Source: Oceanospirillaceae bacterium (GTDB lineage: Bacteria; Pseudomonadota; Gammaproteobacteria; Pseudomonadales; Balneatricaceae). From it: DNA of 64,000 nt. Shown piece by piece: positions 1 to 7,866 of the stretch. The notes under the pieces are model-generated. The model worked only from the letters and a program-made list of their open reading frames with translations. It had not been told where the DNA came from and searched no databases. Within the stretch, counting starts at the first letter, position 1. Every line of letters begins with the position of its first letter. The DNA lies in assembly GCA_013215375.1 (NCBI GenBank), contig JABSRB010000027.1:1-64000 (forward strand), given 5' to 3'. The position numbers and the translations under genes were made by a program.

Positions 1-86
1 TGAGCGTTCTTCATTAACATATACGCTCTTTGGCTTTGCTCACATGGATGTGAGTACTTGTGATTTGTCGGGAACAAAAATCACGC

Positions 87-220
87 CATGCCATCGCGTT
101 ATACCGTTCATCCTGAACAGATACGCTCTTTGGCATCCATGCCATCGCGTTATACCGTTCATCCTGAACAGATACGCTCTTTGGCATCCATGCCACCGCG
201 TTATACCGTTCATCCTGAAC
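87..220. repeat. 51-bp tandem repeat, about 2.6 copies
   Basis: Two full units and a 32-base partial unit begin at 87, 138 and 189, with an exact period of 51 bases; the only visible change between aligned copies is a T-to-C in the third (CCATCGCG versus CCACCGCG). A 14-base piece of the same unit (ATACGCTCTTTGGC) also lies at 21-34, so the array was probably longer or rearranged. Because 51 is a multiple of three, every frame repeats a 17-residue peptide, which makes spurious ORFs on both strands. The array abuts the presumed terminator of the cold-shock gene. I do not regard it as coding. Confidence 0.85.
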
Positions 221-222
221 AT

Positions 223-264
223 AAAAAAAGGGCATGTTCGAAAACACACCCCTTTCTTTGCCCT
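223..264 (-). terminator. Probable rho-independent terminator of the cold-shock gene
   Basis: On the minus strand AGGGCA and TGCCCT can pair across a loop of about 24 bases and are followed by a run of seven T. It lies about 20 bases past the cold-shock stop codon. The stem is short and the loop long, so this is a moderate call. Confidence 0.5.
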
Positions 265-284
265 AAGGCGATGTCGCAGTCTAA

Positions 285-491
285 TTAGATTGCAACGATG
301 TTCTCAGCTTGAGGGCCTTTCTGGCCTTGTGAAACTGTGAACTGGACCTTTTGGCCTTCAGCTAGAGTTTTAAATCCGTCACCAGCGATCGCGCTGAAAT
401 GAGCGAAAACGTCTGGACCTGATTCTTGCTCTATAAAACCAAAACCTTTAGTTTCATTGAACCATTTAACAGTACCAGTTGTAGTAGACAT
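285..491 (-). CDS. Cold-shock domain protein, CspA family
   Basis: A 68-residue single cold-shock domain, the normal CspA length. Both RNA-binding motifs are visible: RNP1 as KGFGFIEQ (residues 15-22) and RNP2 as VFAHFSAI (28-35), preceded by the usual [13 protein letters not shown] start. The family consists of small OB-fold proteins that bind single-stranded RNA or DNA and melt mRNA structure in the cytoplasm, often after cold shock. The ATG is preceded by GAAAGGA at good spacing. It is transcribed away from the HD-GYP gene, with a 600-base A/T-rich gap upstream that probably includes the long 5' leader usual in this family. Which Csp paralogue this is cannot be told from sequence alone. 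Confidence 0.95.
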   Translation of the reverse strand: MSTTTGTVKWFNETKGFGFIEQESGPDVFAHFSAIAGDGFKTLAEGQKVQFTVSQGQKGPQAENIVAI

Positions 492-1095
492 ATGAAAATC
501 CTTTCATTCAAGAGTAAGTTATACCTTAATTCATATTAAGGTTTCTGGCCGGAAATGTTGCTATTACTTATGAATTCATGACGAAGCATGAAAAAACAGG
601 ACATCGTGATGTTACATAAATATAAAACTTATTTTCTAGCTAGGTGAATTATATACACCTTTTCACTACCGTCAATAATGAAAAGTTGATTTTAAACATA
701 AATATAGAAAAATAACTTCCAAATCAACATTTAATATCCCTTTCAAGGCTGCTTTTAGCGTCCAAAAAAGCTTGATATTAATATTTTATTCATTAATATG
801 TCACTTATGGAATCACTTAAAATTAGTATTTATCATTTCCTTAATTATCCTTAACTAAGGTAAATTGTTTATAATACTGGCCACATTTAGATACTCTACT
901 ACGCTTGTATCACACAGACTTAAATACTCGATTAATTAATAGTATTTTCAGTACGAATTAGATGTCGATCGCTATTATTAATAATTGTTCTCATAGGAAT
1001 ATTTGGGGGCTAATGATAGAATTTAAGCGAGCTTACATAAGGGAATGCAAGCTGAGTAAAATATACTCAATGCAGAGAGGTTTAGGAGTTTACAA
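492..1095. other. Intergenic region between the cold-shock and HD-GYP genes
   Basis: About 600 A/T-rich bases between two divergent genes, presumably holding the leader and promoter of the cold-shock gene on the left and the promoter of the HD-GYP gene on the right. GAGAGGTTTAGGAG at about 1075-1088 is the ribosome-binding region for the gene at 1096. I see no ORF or strong hairpin. Confidence 0.6.
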
Positions 1096-2643
1096 ATGTA
1101 TGATTTTTTGATTGATGACGTAGAGCTAGATCAATCTGATGACAAGAAAATTACGGCTACCCAGCCATGGAATATTTTAATTGTAGACGACGAGCAATCG
1201 GTCCACGATGTTACCCGTTTTGCTTTGGACGACATAAGCTTTGAAGGCAGAGAACTGTGCTTCTTATCTGCACTTTCAGGAAAAGAGGCTAAAGTGATCC
1301 TCTCCGCGCGCGATGACATTGCCATTATATTGTTAGATGTGGTGATGGAAACAGATACAGAGGGGCTTAAAGTTACCAAGTGGATCAGAGAAGAACTCGG
1401 AAATTCTCTAATACGCATCATTCTTCGTACTGGCCAGCCAGGTCAAGCCCCTGAAAAACAGGTCATCGTTGATTATGATATAAACGATTACAAAAACAAA
1501 ACCGAACTCACCTCGCAAAAATTATTCTCTAGTGTTATTTCAGGAATACGTTCATACAGAGACCTATCTGCTCTCAACCAAAATAGAATAGAGCTAAAAC
1601 GTGTCATCAAAGCATCTTCGCATATCTTTAAAGAACGTTATTTACATGAATTCACCAACGGTGCATTAAACCAACTGACCTCCCTTCTCTACCTTGAGCC
1701 TAATGCTGCGCTAGTTAATTCAACCGGTGTTGCAGCCCTTGAATCCGGTCAAAAGGTAAAAGTAGTTGCGGCAATTGGCGAGTACCAAAGTTTGATTGGA
1801 CAAGATCCAAGTGACTCTATCCCCAAACCTATCTTAGAAGACTGGTTAAAAAATACAGATACTGGCTACAGTATTATTAAAGAGAATGAAGTTATTGTCT
1901 CGTTTACCACCGATGACAACCATAAAAGCCTACTCTATTTGCACTCACACAAGCTAATCACTGAAGACGCTAAAAATCTCATTGAACTGTTTGTGCAGAA
2001 CATCGCCATCGCCCATGAAAACCTGCGACTGTGGCAAGAAGTAGAAGAGACGCAGAACGAAATAATCTCTATGCTTTCCGGAGCTGTTGAGACTCGCTCT
2101 AAAGAAACCGGTAATCATATTATTCGCGTCTCAAAATTCTGTGAATTATTGGCCCGAAAGTCAGGCCTTTCTGATGATGATATATATGCCATCAAGCTGG
2201 CCTCTCCGCTACACGACATTGGCAAAGTAGGCATTCCTGACCATATTCTAAACAAACCCGGCAAACATACCCCTGAAGAGTGGGAAATCATGAAAACCCA
2301 CTCTTTACTTGGCGCTCAAGTACTGAGCAATTCAAAGCGCCCCATTATCCAAAGCGGCGCAATCATTGCTTTACAGCATCACGAGAAATGGGATGGATCA
2401 GGTTACCCTAACGGTATTAGCGGAGAAGATATCCACATATTTGCCCGCATTACTGCAGTAGCTGATGTTTTCGATGCACTCTGCTCAAAGCGTTGCTATA
2501 AGGAACCCTGGACTCTTGAGCAGACAGTACAACTGATACACGATCAGTCTGGTATTCATTTCGACCCTAAATTAGTTAAGCTCCTTGAAGACAATCTAGA
2601 GGCGATTATTGAAATACAACAAGAGTATTTAGACCCGCACTAA
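1096..2643 (+). CDS. Response regulator with DUF3369 and HD-GYP c-di-GMP phosphodiesterase domain
   Basis: 515 residues with three parts. An N-terminal receiver (about 25-150) has the acidic pocket D31-D32-E33 and a likely phospho-acceptor D81 in LLDVVM. A middle GAF-like DUF3369 region (about 150-320) follows. The C-terminal HD-GYP domain (about 325-500) has H373-D374 in HDIGKVGIP and G436-Y437-P438 in HHEKWDGSGYP. HD-GYP enzymes hydrolyse cyclic di-GMP; all motif residues I can check are present, so activity is expected. No histidine kinase is adjacent, so the partner is unknown. It is monocistronic, with a good RBS and a strong terminator 16 bases after the stop. The role is probably control of the sessile/motile switch by phosphorylation (inference). 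Confidence 0.93.
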   Translation: MYDFLIDDVELDQSDDKKITATQPWNILIVDDEQSVHDVTRFALDDISFEGRELCFLSALSGKEAKVILSARDDIAIILLDVVMETDTEGLKVTKWIREELGNSLIRIILRTGQPGQAPEKQVIVDYDINDYKNKTELTSQKLFSSVISGIRSYRDLSALNQNRIELKRVIKASSHIFKERYLHEFTNGALNQLTSLLYLEPNAALVNSTGVAALESGQKVKVVAAIGEYQSLIGQDPSDSIPKPILEDWLKNTDTGYSIIKENEVIVSFTTDDNHKSLLYLHSHKLITEDAKNLIELFVQNIAIAHENLRLWQEVEETQNEIISMLSGAVETRSKETGNHIIRVSKFCELLARKSGLSDDDIYAIKLASPLHDIGKVGIPDHILNKPGKHTPEEWEIMKTHSLLGAQVLSNSKRPIIQSGAIIALQHHEKWDGSGYPNGISGEDIHIFARITAVADVFDALCSKRCYKEPWTLEQTVQLIHDQSGIHFDPKLVKLLEDNLEAIIEIQQEYLDPH

Positions 2644-2658
2644 CAGTGCAGCAGCAAT

Positions 2659-2686
2659 AAAAAAAGCGTCACCAGACGCTTTTTTT
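2659..2686. terminator. Bidirectional rho-independent terminator
   Basis: AAAAAAAGCGTC, loop ACCA and GACGCTTTTTTT form a perfect 12-base-pair stem with A- and T-tracts at either end. It sits between the convergent HD-GYP gene and the DUF2007 gene, so it can serve both. Confidence 0.93.
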
Positions 2687-2687
2687 A

Positions 2688-2984
2688 TTACTGCTGACAA
2701 TTCCAGCAAAAATCAAAATTCTCTCCATTGATTTCAGAACAGTTTTTACACCGCCAATCAACACTGGGAGATGGACTATCCAAACAACGTAATAATTTCT
2801 TAGCCAGCTCCACATGTATATCATCAAACAACCACAGTTCTAACCAATTGTCAGTGGGTGGTAATTCGCCAACAGCTCCCGCTGAAAACTCATTTCTCAA
2901 TTCAACTTTGAGATAGTTCGCCTCTAAAATATTCTTAGCATTATAGACAAAAAAAGGGTTTGAATGACTATATACGCGTATCAA
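2688..2984 (-). CDS. DUF2007 protein with C-terminal zinc ribbon
   Basis: 98 residues. The N-terminal half (IRVYSHSNPFFVYNAKNILE and the following NEFSAGAVGELPPTDNWLELWL) matches the DUF2007 family, described as a putative signal-transducing domain. The last 25 residues carry CKNC and CWNC (CxxC...CxxC), a likely zinc ribbon. The start is TTG: AAGGAG lies five bases upstream and no better ATG is available. It follows the PLP-enzyme gene by 17 bases on the same strand and may be co-transcribed with it. The molecular function of DUF2007 proteins is not established. Confidence 0.85.
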   Translation of the reverse strand: MIRVYSHSNPFFVYNAKNILEANYLKVELRNEFSAGAVGELPPTDNWLELWLFDDIHVELAKKLLRCLDSPSPSVDWRCKNCSEINGENFDFCWNCQQ

Positions 2985-3001
2985 AATAGCTCCTTGCTAG
3001 G

Positions 3002-4270
3002 CTAACCCAAAGCTTGCATAAGATCATCAATAAGCACTTGGCTCTCTTCAAGCCCTACTGATACTCGCAACATGCCATCGCCAATTTTCATCGCTTTTCT
3101 TTTAGTGGGTCCCATTTCCCAATAGATAGTATGCGCTACCGGTATTATCAAACTTCTTGTATCACCTAACCCTGTCGCTTTAATAAAAACTTTAAGTTTA
3201 TCGACGAACGTCAAACACTGATCTTCTTCTTTCAACTCAAATGAAAACAACCATGATCCCGCTTTGAACAAATCTGTTGCTTGCTGGTGCGCTGAGTGGC
3301 TCTCTAAAAATGGGTAAGACACACTGGCAACCTTGGGATGGTTTTGTAACATCTGGGCCAGCTTTAATGCGGTTTCGCTACTGCGCTGCATACGCAGCGC
3401 TAACGTCTCCAAACCTAAACTGATGACATGCGCAGACTGTGAGGTAAGTGTTGCCCCCATGTCTCGTAGACCTTTTTTCCTAATCTGCATTAACCCCCAT
3501 TTATTCGCATCACCTTTGCGGTAACCATCGAATATATTGGGATAATTCGACCAATCAAACAAACCTGTATTGATAACTACGCCTCCCAAAATCTGCCCCT
3601 GCCCTGCAGCAGACTTAGTGAGCGAATGCACCACTAACGAGGCTTTCACCGATTTTGGCTGAAACAAGTAGGCAGATAGAATGGTATTATCAACAATATA
3701 GACAATGTCTTTTTGCTCACACAAATCTCCGATCGCCTTTAATGCAGGAACTTGCGTGCCGGGATTAGCGACCGTTTCGACAAATACCATTTTAGTATTC
3801 GCCAACAACGCCGATGACACATTTGCGACAACAGATGCATCAACTTTTGACACTTGTATGCCAAAGTCTTCTAAGGTATTTAACAAACTCGATGTATTAC
3901 CAAATAAATACTGTGAGACGACAATATGATCTCCAGCCTTTAGCAAGGTCAAAAATATTGCGGTAATAGCCGCCATACCTGTAGCAAATGCAACCGCACC
4001 GTCACCATTATCCATACTGGCAAGTTTAGCCTCAAGTACCGCTGTGGTCGGTGTGCCTTGTCTTGAATAGGGAGAGTTGCCTTTACTTTTGCCTTGAAAA
4101 ACGGCAATTAAATCATCGACACTATCATAGGTATATTGAGTAGAGGGATGCACCGGATAATGCACTGCCCCATTCGCGTTTGGCATATGTCTATCAAAAT
4201 GCACAATACTTGCAGTAAAGTCACTGTTTGTAGGCGTACCGTTGCTCTCTTTAGAATCTGAATGATGCAT
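3002..4270 (-). CDS. Cys/Met-metabolism PLP enzyme (cystathionine gamma-synthase family)
   Basis: 422 residues, the usual size. The fold-type I PLP lyase features are all visible: YSRQGTPT (Y68, R70, phosphate and substrate contacts), FATGMAAI, VDNT with D194 (pyridine nitrogen contact) and SLTKSAAG with the Schiff-base lysine K219. The family includes cystathionine gamma-synthase, O-acyl-homoserine sulfhydrylase and methionine gamma-lyase; it uses or makes homocysteine-type thiols in the cytoplasm. The exact substrate cannot be read from these motifs. No other methionine gene lies beside it; it sits downstream of prephenate dehydratase and upstream of the DUF2007 gene. GGAAA precedes the ATG. 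Confidence 0.88.
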   Translation of the reverse strand: MHHSDSKESNGTPTNSDFTASIVHFDRHMPNANGAVHYPVHPSTQYTYDSVDDLIAVFQGKSKGNSPYSRQGTPTTAVLEAKLASMDNGDGAVAFATGMAAITAIFLTLLKAGDHIVVSQYLFGNTSSLLNTLEDFGIQVSKVDASVVANVSSALLANTKMVFVETVANPGTQVPALKAIGDLCEQKDIVYIVDNTILSAYLFQPKSVKASLVVHSLTKSAAGQGQILGGVVINTGLFDWSNYPNIFDGYRKGDANKWGLMQIRKKGLRDMGATLTSQSAHVISLGLETLALRMQRSSETALKLAQMLQNHPKVASVSYPFLESHSAHQQATDLFKAGSWLFSFELKEEDQCLTFVDKLKVFIKATGLGDTRSLIIPVAHTIYWEMGPTKRKAMKIGDGMLRVSVGLEESQVLIDDLMQALG

Positions 4271-4290
4271 TGAAATTTCCGTAATTATTC

Positions 4291-4329
4291 AATAGAGATG
4301 AACTAGGCCTCGCCTAAAACATCAAAGGG
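4291..4329 (+). repeat. Short stem-loop repeat, copy 1
   Basis: This 39-base stretch matches the reverse complement of 6038-6075 at about 33 of 38 aligned positions. Both copies share AATAGAGATGAA, then a small hairpin (CTAGGC/GCCTAA here) and end in CATCAA plus GGG. It lies between prephenate dehydratase and the PLP-enzyme gene. It looks like a dispersed REP-type intergenic element. Confidence 0.7.
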
Positions 4330-4379
4330 TTAATTGAATCAGTGATAATTGCTACGCTTGTCAAAAATGCATAATACTA

Positions 4380-5207
4380 TTAGGTGCGCAAATACGAACC
4401 TAGTATCTTTACTTTAAATTTTTTCTGAATATCAAGCAGCGCTGATTTAATATTTAAATCTTCTTGGTGACCATCTAGATCAATGAAAAAATGATAGTTA
4501 CCAAATGTTTTGCGGGTCGGTCTGGAAACAATAGAGGTTAAGTTGATTCCCTGGGCCGCAAATTTATTTAGTATGCTTTCCAAGTATCCCGGATGATCAT
4601 TGTCAAACAACACCACAATACTGGTTTTATAATCCACCGAATTACCGCTATATTCCATAAGTGGAGCTGCGCACAACAACAAGAATCGTGTTTGGTTATC
4701 TTTGTAATCAGTAATATTTTCCACAACATATGCAAAATCGTGGGTTTTCAATAAATGACTAGGTATCACTGCCGCACTACCTGATTCGCTGGCAATGCTC
4801 ATCAATGCCTGAGTATTACTTTCAGTACTGATAAACTCAACCCCACTCAGCTCTTCTAAATAATCAGAGCACTGTCCCTGGGCGACAAACTGCGTATAAA
4901 CCTTACAGATTTGATCCGCGCTTACACAATGGCTAACCAGTGAAAATTGAATAGGCAATACCATTTGCGCACAGATATGAAGGTCGGCACTCACCAGAAA
5001 GTCTAATACTGGATTTACAAAACCTTCAGAGAAATTTTCTATGGGTAAAACCGCATAACCTGTCTGTGTACCCACCGCTGCCAAGGTTTTTTTTATACTA
5101 CTATAGTAATTAATATTTAAATCTAATTGATTCTTTTCTATATATTTTTTACAGGCCAATTCCGAGAAAGTACCCTCGGGCCCCAATGTTGCTATGCTGT
5201 TTAACAA
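4380..5207 (-). CDS. pheA: Prephenate dehydratase (monofunctional)
   Basis: 275 residues. The catalytic domain starts ATLGPEGTFSELA and includes VLPIENFSEG and the NQTRFLLL (TRF-type) motif at about 187-194. A C-terminal ACT domain (about 205-270) contains IVSRPTRKTFGNYHFFID, equivalent to the phenylalanine-binding ESRP region. It converts prephenate to phenylpyruvate in phenylalanine synthesis and is normally feedback-inhibited through ACT. No chorismate mutase domain is attached, unlike the fused enzymes of many gammaproteobacteria. The start is TTG, supported by TAAGGCG six bases upstream. Confidence 0.92.
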   Translation of the reverse strand: MLNSIATLGPEGTFSELACKKYIEKNQLDLNINYYSSIKKTLAAVGTQTGYAVLPIENFSEGFVNPVLDFLVSADLHICAQMVLPIQFSLVSHCVSADQICKVYTQFVAQGQCSDYLEELSGVEFISTESNTQALMSIASESGSAAVIPSHLLKTHDFAYVVENITDYKDNQTRFLLLCAAPLMEYSGNSVDYKTSIVVLFDNDHPGYLESILNKFAAQGINLTSIVSRPTRKTFGNYHFFIDLDGHQEDLNIKSALLDIQKKFKVKILGSYLRT

Positions 5208-5281
5208 TGTAATCGCCTTAATTGTTAAACTTAAATCGATGACATTGTTAAGATGAAATTCTTTTAAGTTTGCGTTAAGTT

Positions 5282-5824
5282 CTAAAAACTGGAGCCAGGT
5301 TGTTCTAAAAACTCCATTTCAAGCTCTGTGGACTCACGCCACAACAATTGATTGCGGTGCGGATAACGACCAAATTTTTCTATTATTTCAAAATGATCTT
5401 GCTCACTTTTGATATTTCCCTCAATACCAACACTCTCAAAAAGCGTTTGTGCTTGCGCGTGAATAAGCATTGATTCACTGTGCATGAAAGGCATATATAA
5501 GAAGCTACGCTGCACAGCAGTTAGTTCTTTATCCGCTCCAGCTCTGATTGCTTCCTGGCTGAGTGTTAACGCCATCGCATCTGTGGCAAATGCCTGTGCC
5601 AACCCCCTAAACATATTTCTAGAAAACTGATCGAGCACTATAATTTCGGCAAGCCTTCCCAAGCTTTCACTGCGCCAAGTATAAAGCTCTCCAAGACTTG
5701 CTTGGGCATATACACTGGCGAACCTATCTTTGATCAATGCATCCAGCTGGTCATCTTTCTTCCACCACTGTCCCGGTGTTAATTCTTTAAACCAAAAATC
5801 AAGTATCTTTGTATATTCCATCAT
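5282..5824 (-). CDS. DUF924 family protein
   Basis: 180 residues matching the DUF924 pattern throughout: ILDFWF near the start, a WWKK motif, IIVLDQFSRNMFRG in the middle, YMPFMHSE, and FGRYPHRNQLLWRESTELE near the end. The family is all-helical with a TPR-like fold and no established activity. The start is one of two adjacent ATG codons behind GGAAGAG. It lies just upstream of the prephenate dehydratase gene on the same strand, but nothing links them functionally. Confidence 0.88.
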   Translation of the reverse strand: MMEYTKILDFWFKELTPGQWWKKDDQLDALIKDRFASVYAQASLGELYTWRSESLGRLAEIIVLDQFSRNMFRGLAQAFATDAMALTLSQEAIRAGADKELTAVQRSFLYMPFMHSESMLIHAQAQTLFESVGIEGNIKSEQDHFEIIEKFGRYPHRNQLLWRESTELEMEFLEQPGSSF

Positions 5825-6015
5825 GACACCACTCTTCCTTAAAACTCAATAAATTCAATTATAAACCATTATTTAACCGCCTGTTAACATAAGTTCATGA
5901 TTCATTTAAATTGTATATAAATTAAGTAAACTTTCGATATTAAAGATCCCCGGGGCGAGCCTTCACTTACGGATGCGGAGTATTCCTAGTTACTTTTGGT
6001 TTTTACAAATTGACG

Positions 6016-6030
6016 CCCCACAGGGTGGGG
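6016..6030. other. Small GC-rich hairpin in the ung downstream region
   Basis: CCCCAC, loop AGG and GTGGGG form a six-pair stem in an otherwise A/T-rich 260-base gap between ung and the DUF924 gene. The same gap contains repeat copy 2 and another GC-rich patch (CCCCGGGGCGAGCC, about 5948-5961). No T-run follows on either strand, so it is not a standard terminator. Confidence 0.4.
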
Positions 6031-6037
6031 AATTATA

Positions 6038-6075
6038 CCCTTGATGATTTAGGCTCCGCCTAATTCATCTCTATT
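6038..6075 (-). repeat. Short stem-loop repeat, copy 2
   Basis: The inverted counterpart of 4291-4329. The hairpin arms are TTAGGC and GCCTAA around a three-base loop. Outside the loop the two copies differ at about two positions and one indel. It lies 14 bases past the ung stop codon and has no T-run. Confidence 0.7.
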
Positions 6076-6088
6076 AAATAAGTACATT

Positions 6089-6784
6089 TTAAAACAATGA
6101 CAGCGAACCTCTGTCGGTAATTTTCCAATCGATACCGCCTACAGCTTGCTGCTCTAACCACTGATTAGCGGCTGAGAAATGCCCGCACCCAAGAAATCCT
6201 CTGTAGGCAGATAACGGAGATGGGTGTACCGACTTTAAAATTAAATGTTTATCAGCATTAACACCGACCTCTTTACTGTGCGCATGTGCACCCCACAACA
6301 TAAAAACACAATGTGAATTAACTGCGCTTATTTTACGGATAAGAGCATCACTAAAAATCTCCCATCCCAATTTTGCATGAGAGTGCGCCAGCCCTTTTTG
6401 CACGGTTAACACCGTATTTAAAAGTAGCACCCCCTGCTCTGCCCACTGCGTTAAATCGCCATGTTCAGGTGTGGTGAAATCTCTAATATCTTGTGCTAGT
6501 TCTTTGTATATATTATTAAGTGAGGGAGGAACTTTAATAAAATCGGCAACAGAAAAAGCCATGCCTTGCGCTTGACCTGGCCCGTGATAAGGATCTTGGC
6601 CCAAGATAACAACTTTGATTTGATCTAAATCCACAAACTCTAACGCTGCGTAAATTTTATGATCTTCAGGATAAATTTCAATGCCCTGCTCTCGTTGCTG
6701 AGCAATGGAAGCCACAAGCTCATTAAAGTATGGGCATTGTCGCTGTTCGTTATAAAAAGCGTTCCAGTGATTTAACTCTGACAT
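6089..6784 (-). CDS. ung: Uracil-DNA glycosylase (family 1)
   Basis: 231 residues, the typical family-1 length. The water-activating loop GQDPYHGPGQAQGMAFSV has the catalytic D64, LLLNTVLTV is the uracil-recognition strand, and HPSPLSAYRGFLGCGHF is the DNA-intercalation loop. The enzyme removes uracil from DNA and starts base-excision repair. The gene is single, with no obvious operon partner. Confidence 0.97.
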   Translation of the reverse strand: MSELNHWNAFYNEQRQCPYFNELVASIAQQREQGIEIYPEDHKIYAALEFVDLDQIKVVILGQDPYHGPGQAQGMAFSVADFIKVPPSLNNIYKELAQDIRDFTTPEHGDLTQWAEQGVLLLNTVLTVQKGLAHSHAKLGWEIFSDALIRKISAVNSHCVFMLWGAHAHSKEVGVNADKHLILKSVHPSPLSAYRGFLGCGHFSAANQWLEQQAVGGIDWKITDRGSLSLF

Positions 6785-6972
6785 GTATATCCAAGATAGT
6801 AGATTAAAAAATCAAGTTATCTTAAATTACTCAGCCCGGCAATCTTAGAAGAGATGGATACACAGATAGTTAGACAAACATGCAAAAGCTACCTAAAGTG
6901 CTGCTGATTTAGCCTATATTTGAGGAATAAGACAAAGCAGAATGCTTTGTCTTAATATATAAACTAGTCCCC

Positions 6973-7755
6973 TTAAGCTGCTGTCCAACCGCCATCTACA
7001 CTAATATTAGTACCTGTAATGTTCTGCGCATGCTGCGAGCACAAAAACAGCGCGGTACCCGCCAACTCTTCGACTTCTACAAACTTTTTGGTCCACTGCG
7101 CTTTCAACATAACATCATTCTTTACTTGCTCTGGTGTTATAGACCTGGCAGCAGCGGTATCTGCTATTTGCTTTTCTACCAAAGGCGTCATTACATAACC
7201 TGGGCAAATAGCATTACAAGTGATGTTTTGTTCGGCGCATTCTAAGGCGGTGGTTTTAGTAAAACCAATAACACCATGCTTAGCGGCAACATAAGCTGAC
7301 TTAAATGGCGAAGCGACGAGCCCATGCGCTGAAGCTATATTGATTATCCTACCCCAGCCAGATGCGCGCATTAGCGGTAATACTGCTTTGGTGGTATGGA
7401 AAGTAGATGATAAGTTTATGGCGGTAATCGCATCCCAAGCGCTATCAGGAAATTCTTCAATCGGCGCAACCTTCTGAATGCCCGCATTGTTTATCAATAT
7501 GTCGACAGTGCCAAATTCCTTAGCGGCAGTAGCAATTAAATCTCTGATTTGTTCAGGTTTGGTCATATCCGCGTTGTGATAGATAGCTTTAACGCCATAA
7601 CCCTGCAGCTCAGCTAAAATCCCATCCACCACTGCTTGTTCTGCAATACCATTAATAACAATATTGATACCCGCGCGCGCAAAACCTTGAGCAATTCCTA
7701 AGCCAATACCGCTTGTTGAGCCTGTTATAACAGCTACTTTGCCTTTGATACTCAT
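6973..7755 (-). CDS. bdhA: 3-hydroxybutyrate dehydrogenase (short-chain dehydrogenase)
   Basis: 260 residues with a complete classical SDR layout: TGSTSGIG cofactor loop (11-18), NNAG (89-92), catalytic S142, Y155 and K159 (YVAAK), and the CPGYVMTPLVEKQI segment typical of D-beta-hydroxybutyrate dehydrogenases. Such enzymes interconvert 3-hydroxybutyrate and acetoacetate with NAD and serve ketone-body or polyhydroxybutyrate turnover. Sequence similarity in this subgroup is high, but other SDR activities cannot be fully excluded. No PHB gene lies next to it. The gene ends in ...DGGWTAA. Confidence 0.85.
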   Translation of the reverse strand: MSIKGKVAVITGSTSGIGLGIAQGFARAGINIVINGIAEQAVVDGILAELQGYGVKAIYHNADMTKPEQIRDLIATAAKEFGTVDILINNAGIQKVAPIEEFPDSAWDAITAINLSSTFHTTKAVLPLMRASGWGRIINIASAHGLVASPFKSAYVAAKHGVIGFTKTTALECAEQNITCNAICPGYVMTPLVEKQIADTAAARSITPEQVKNDVMLKAQWTKKFVEVEELAGTALFLCSQHAQNITGTNISVDGGWTAA

Positions 7756-7866
7756 CCAACTACCTCAAATTAAGAAAAACACTCAGTTATATTGTGCATC
7801 ATTTGAGGATATTTACGATGTAATTTTTTTATCAATCTATAAGTCGCCATGTGAAGGAAAACCTTT

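Noticed and set aside
87-220. CRISPR-like array
   Set aside because: The repeats are directly tandem, with no spacers, and no cas genes are nearby.
44-340. ORFs on both strands through the 51-bp repeats
   Set aside because: They are open only because the unit length is a multiple of three; the peptides are pure repeats without a ribosome-binding site and overlap the cold-shock gene and its terminator.
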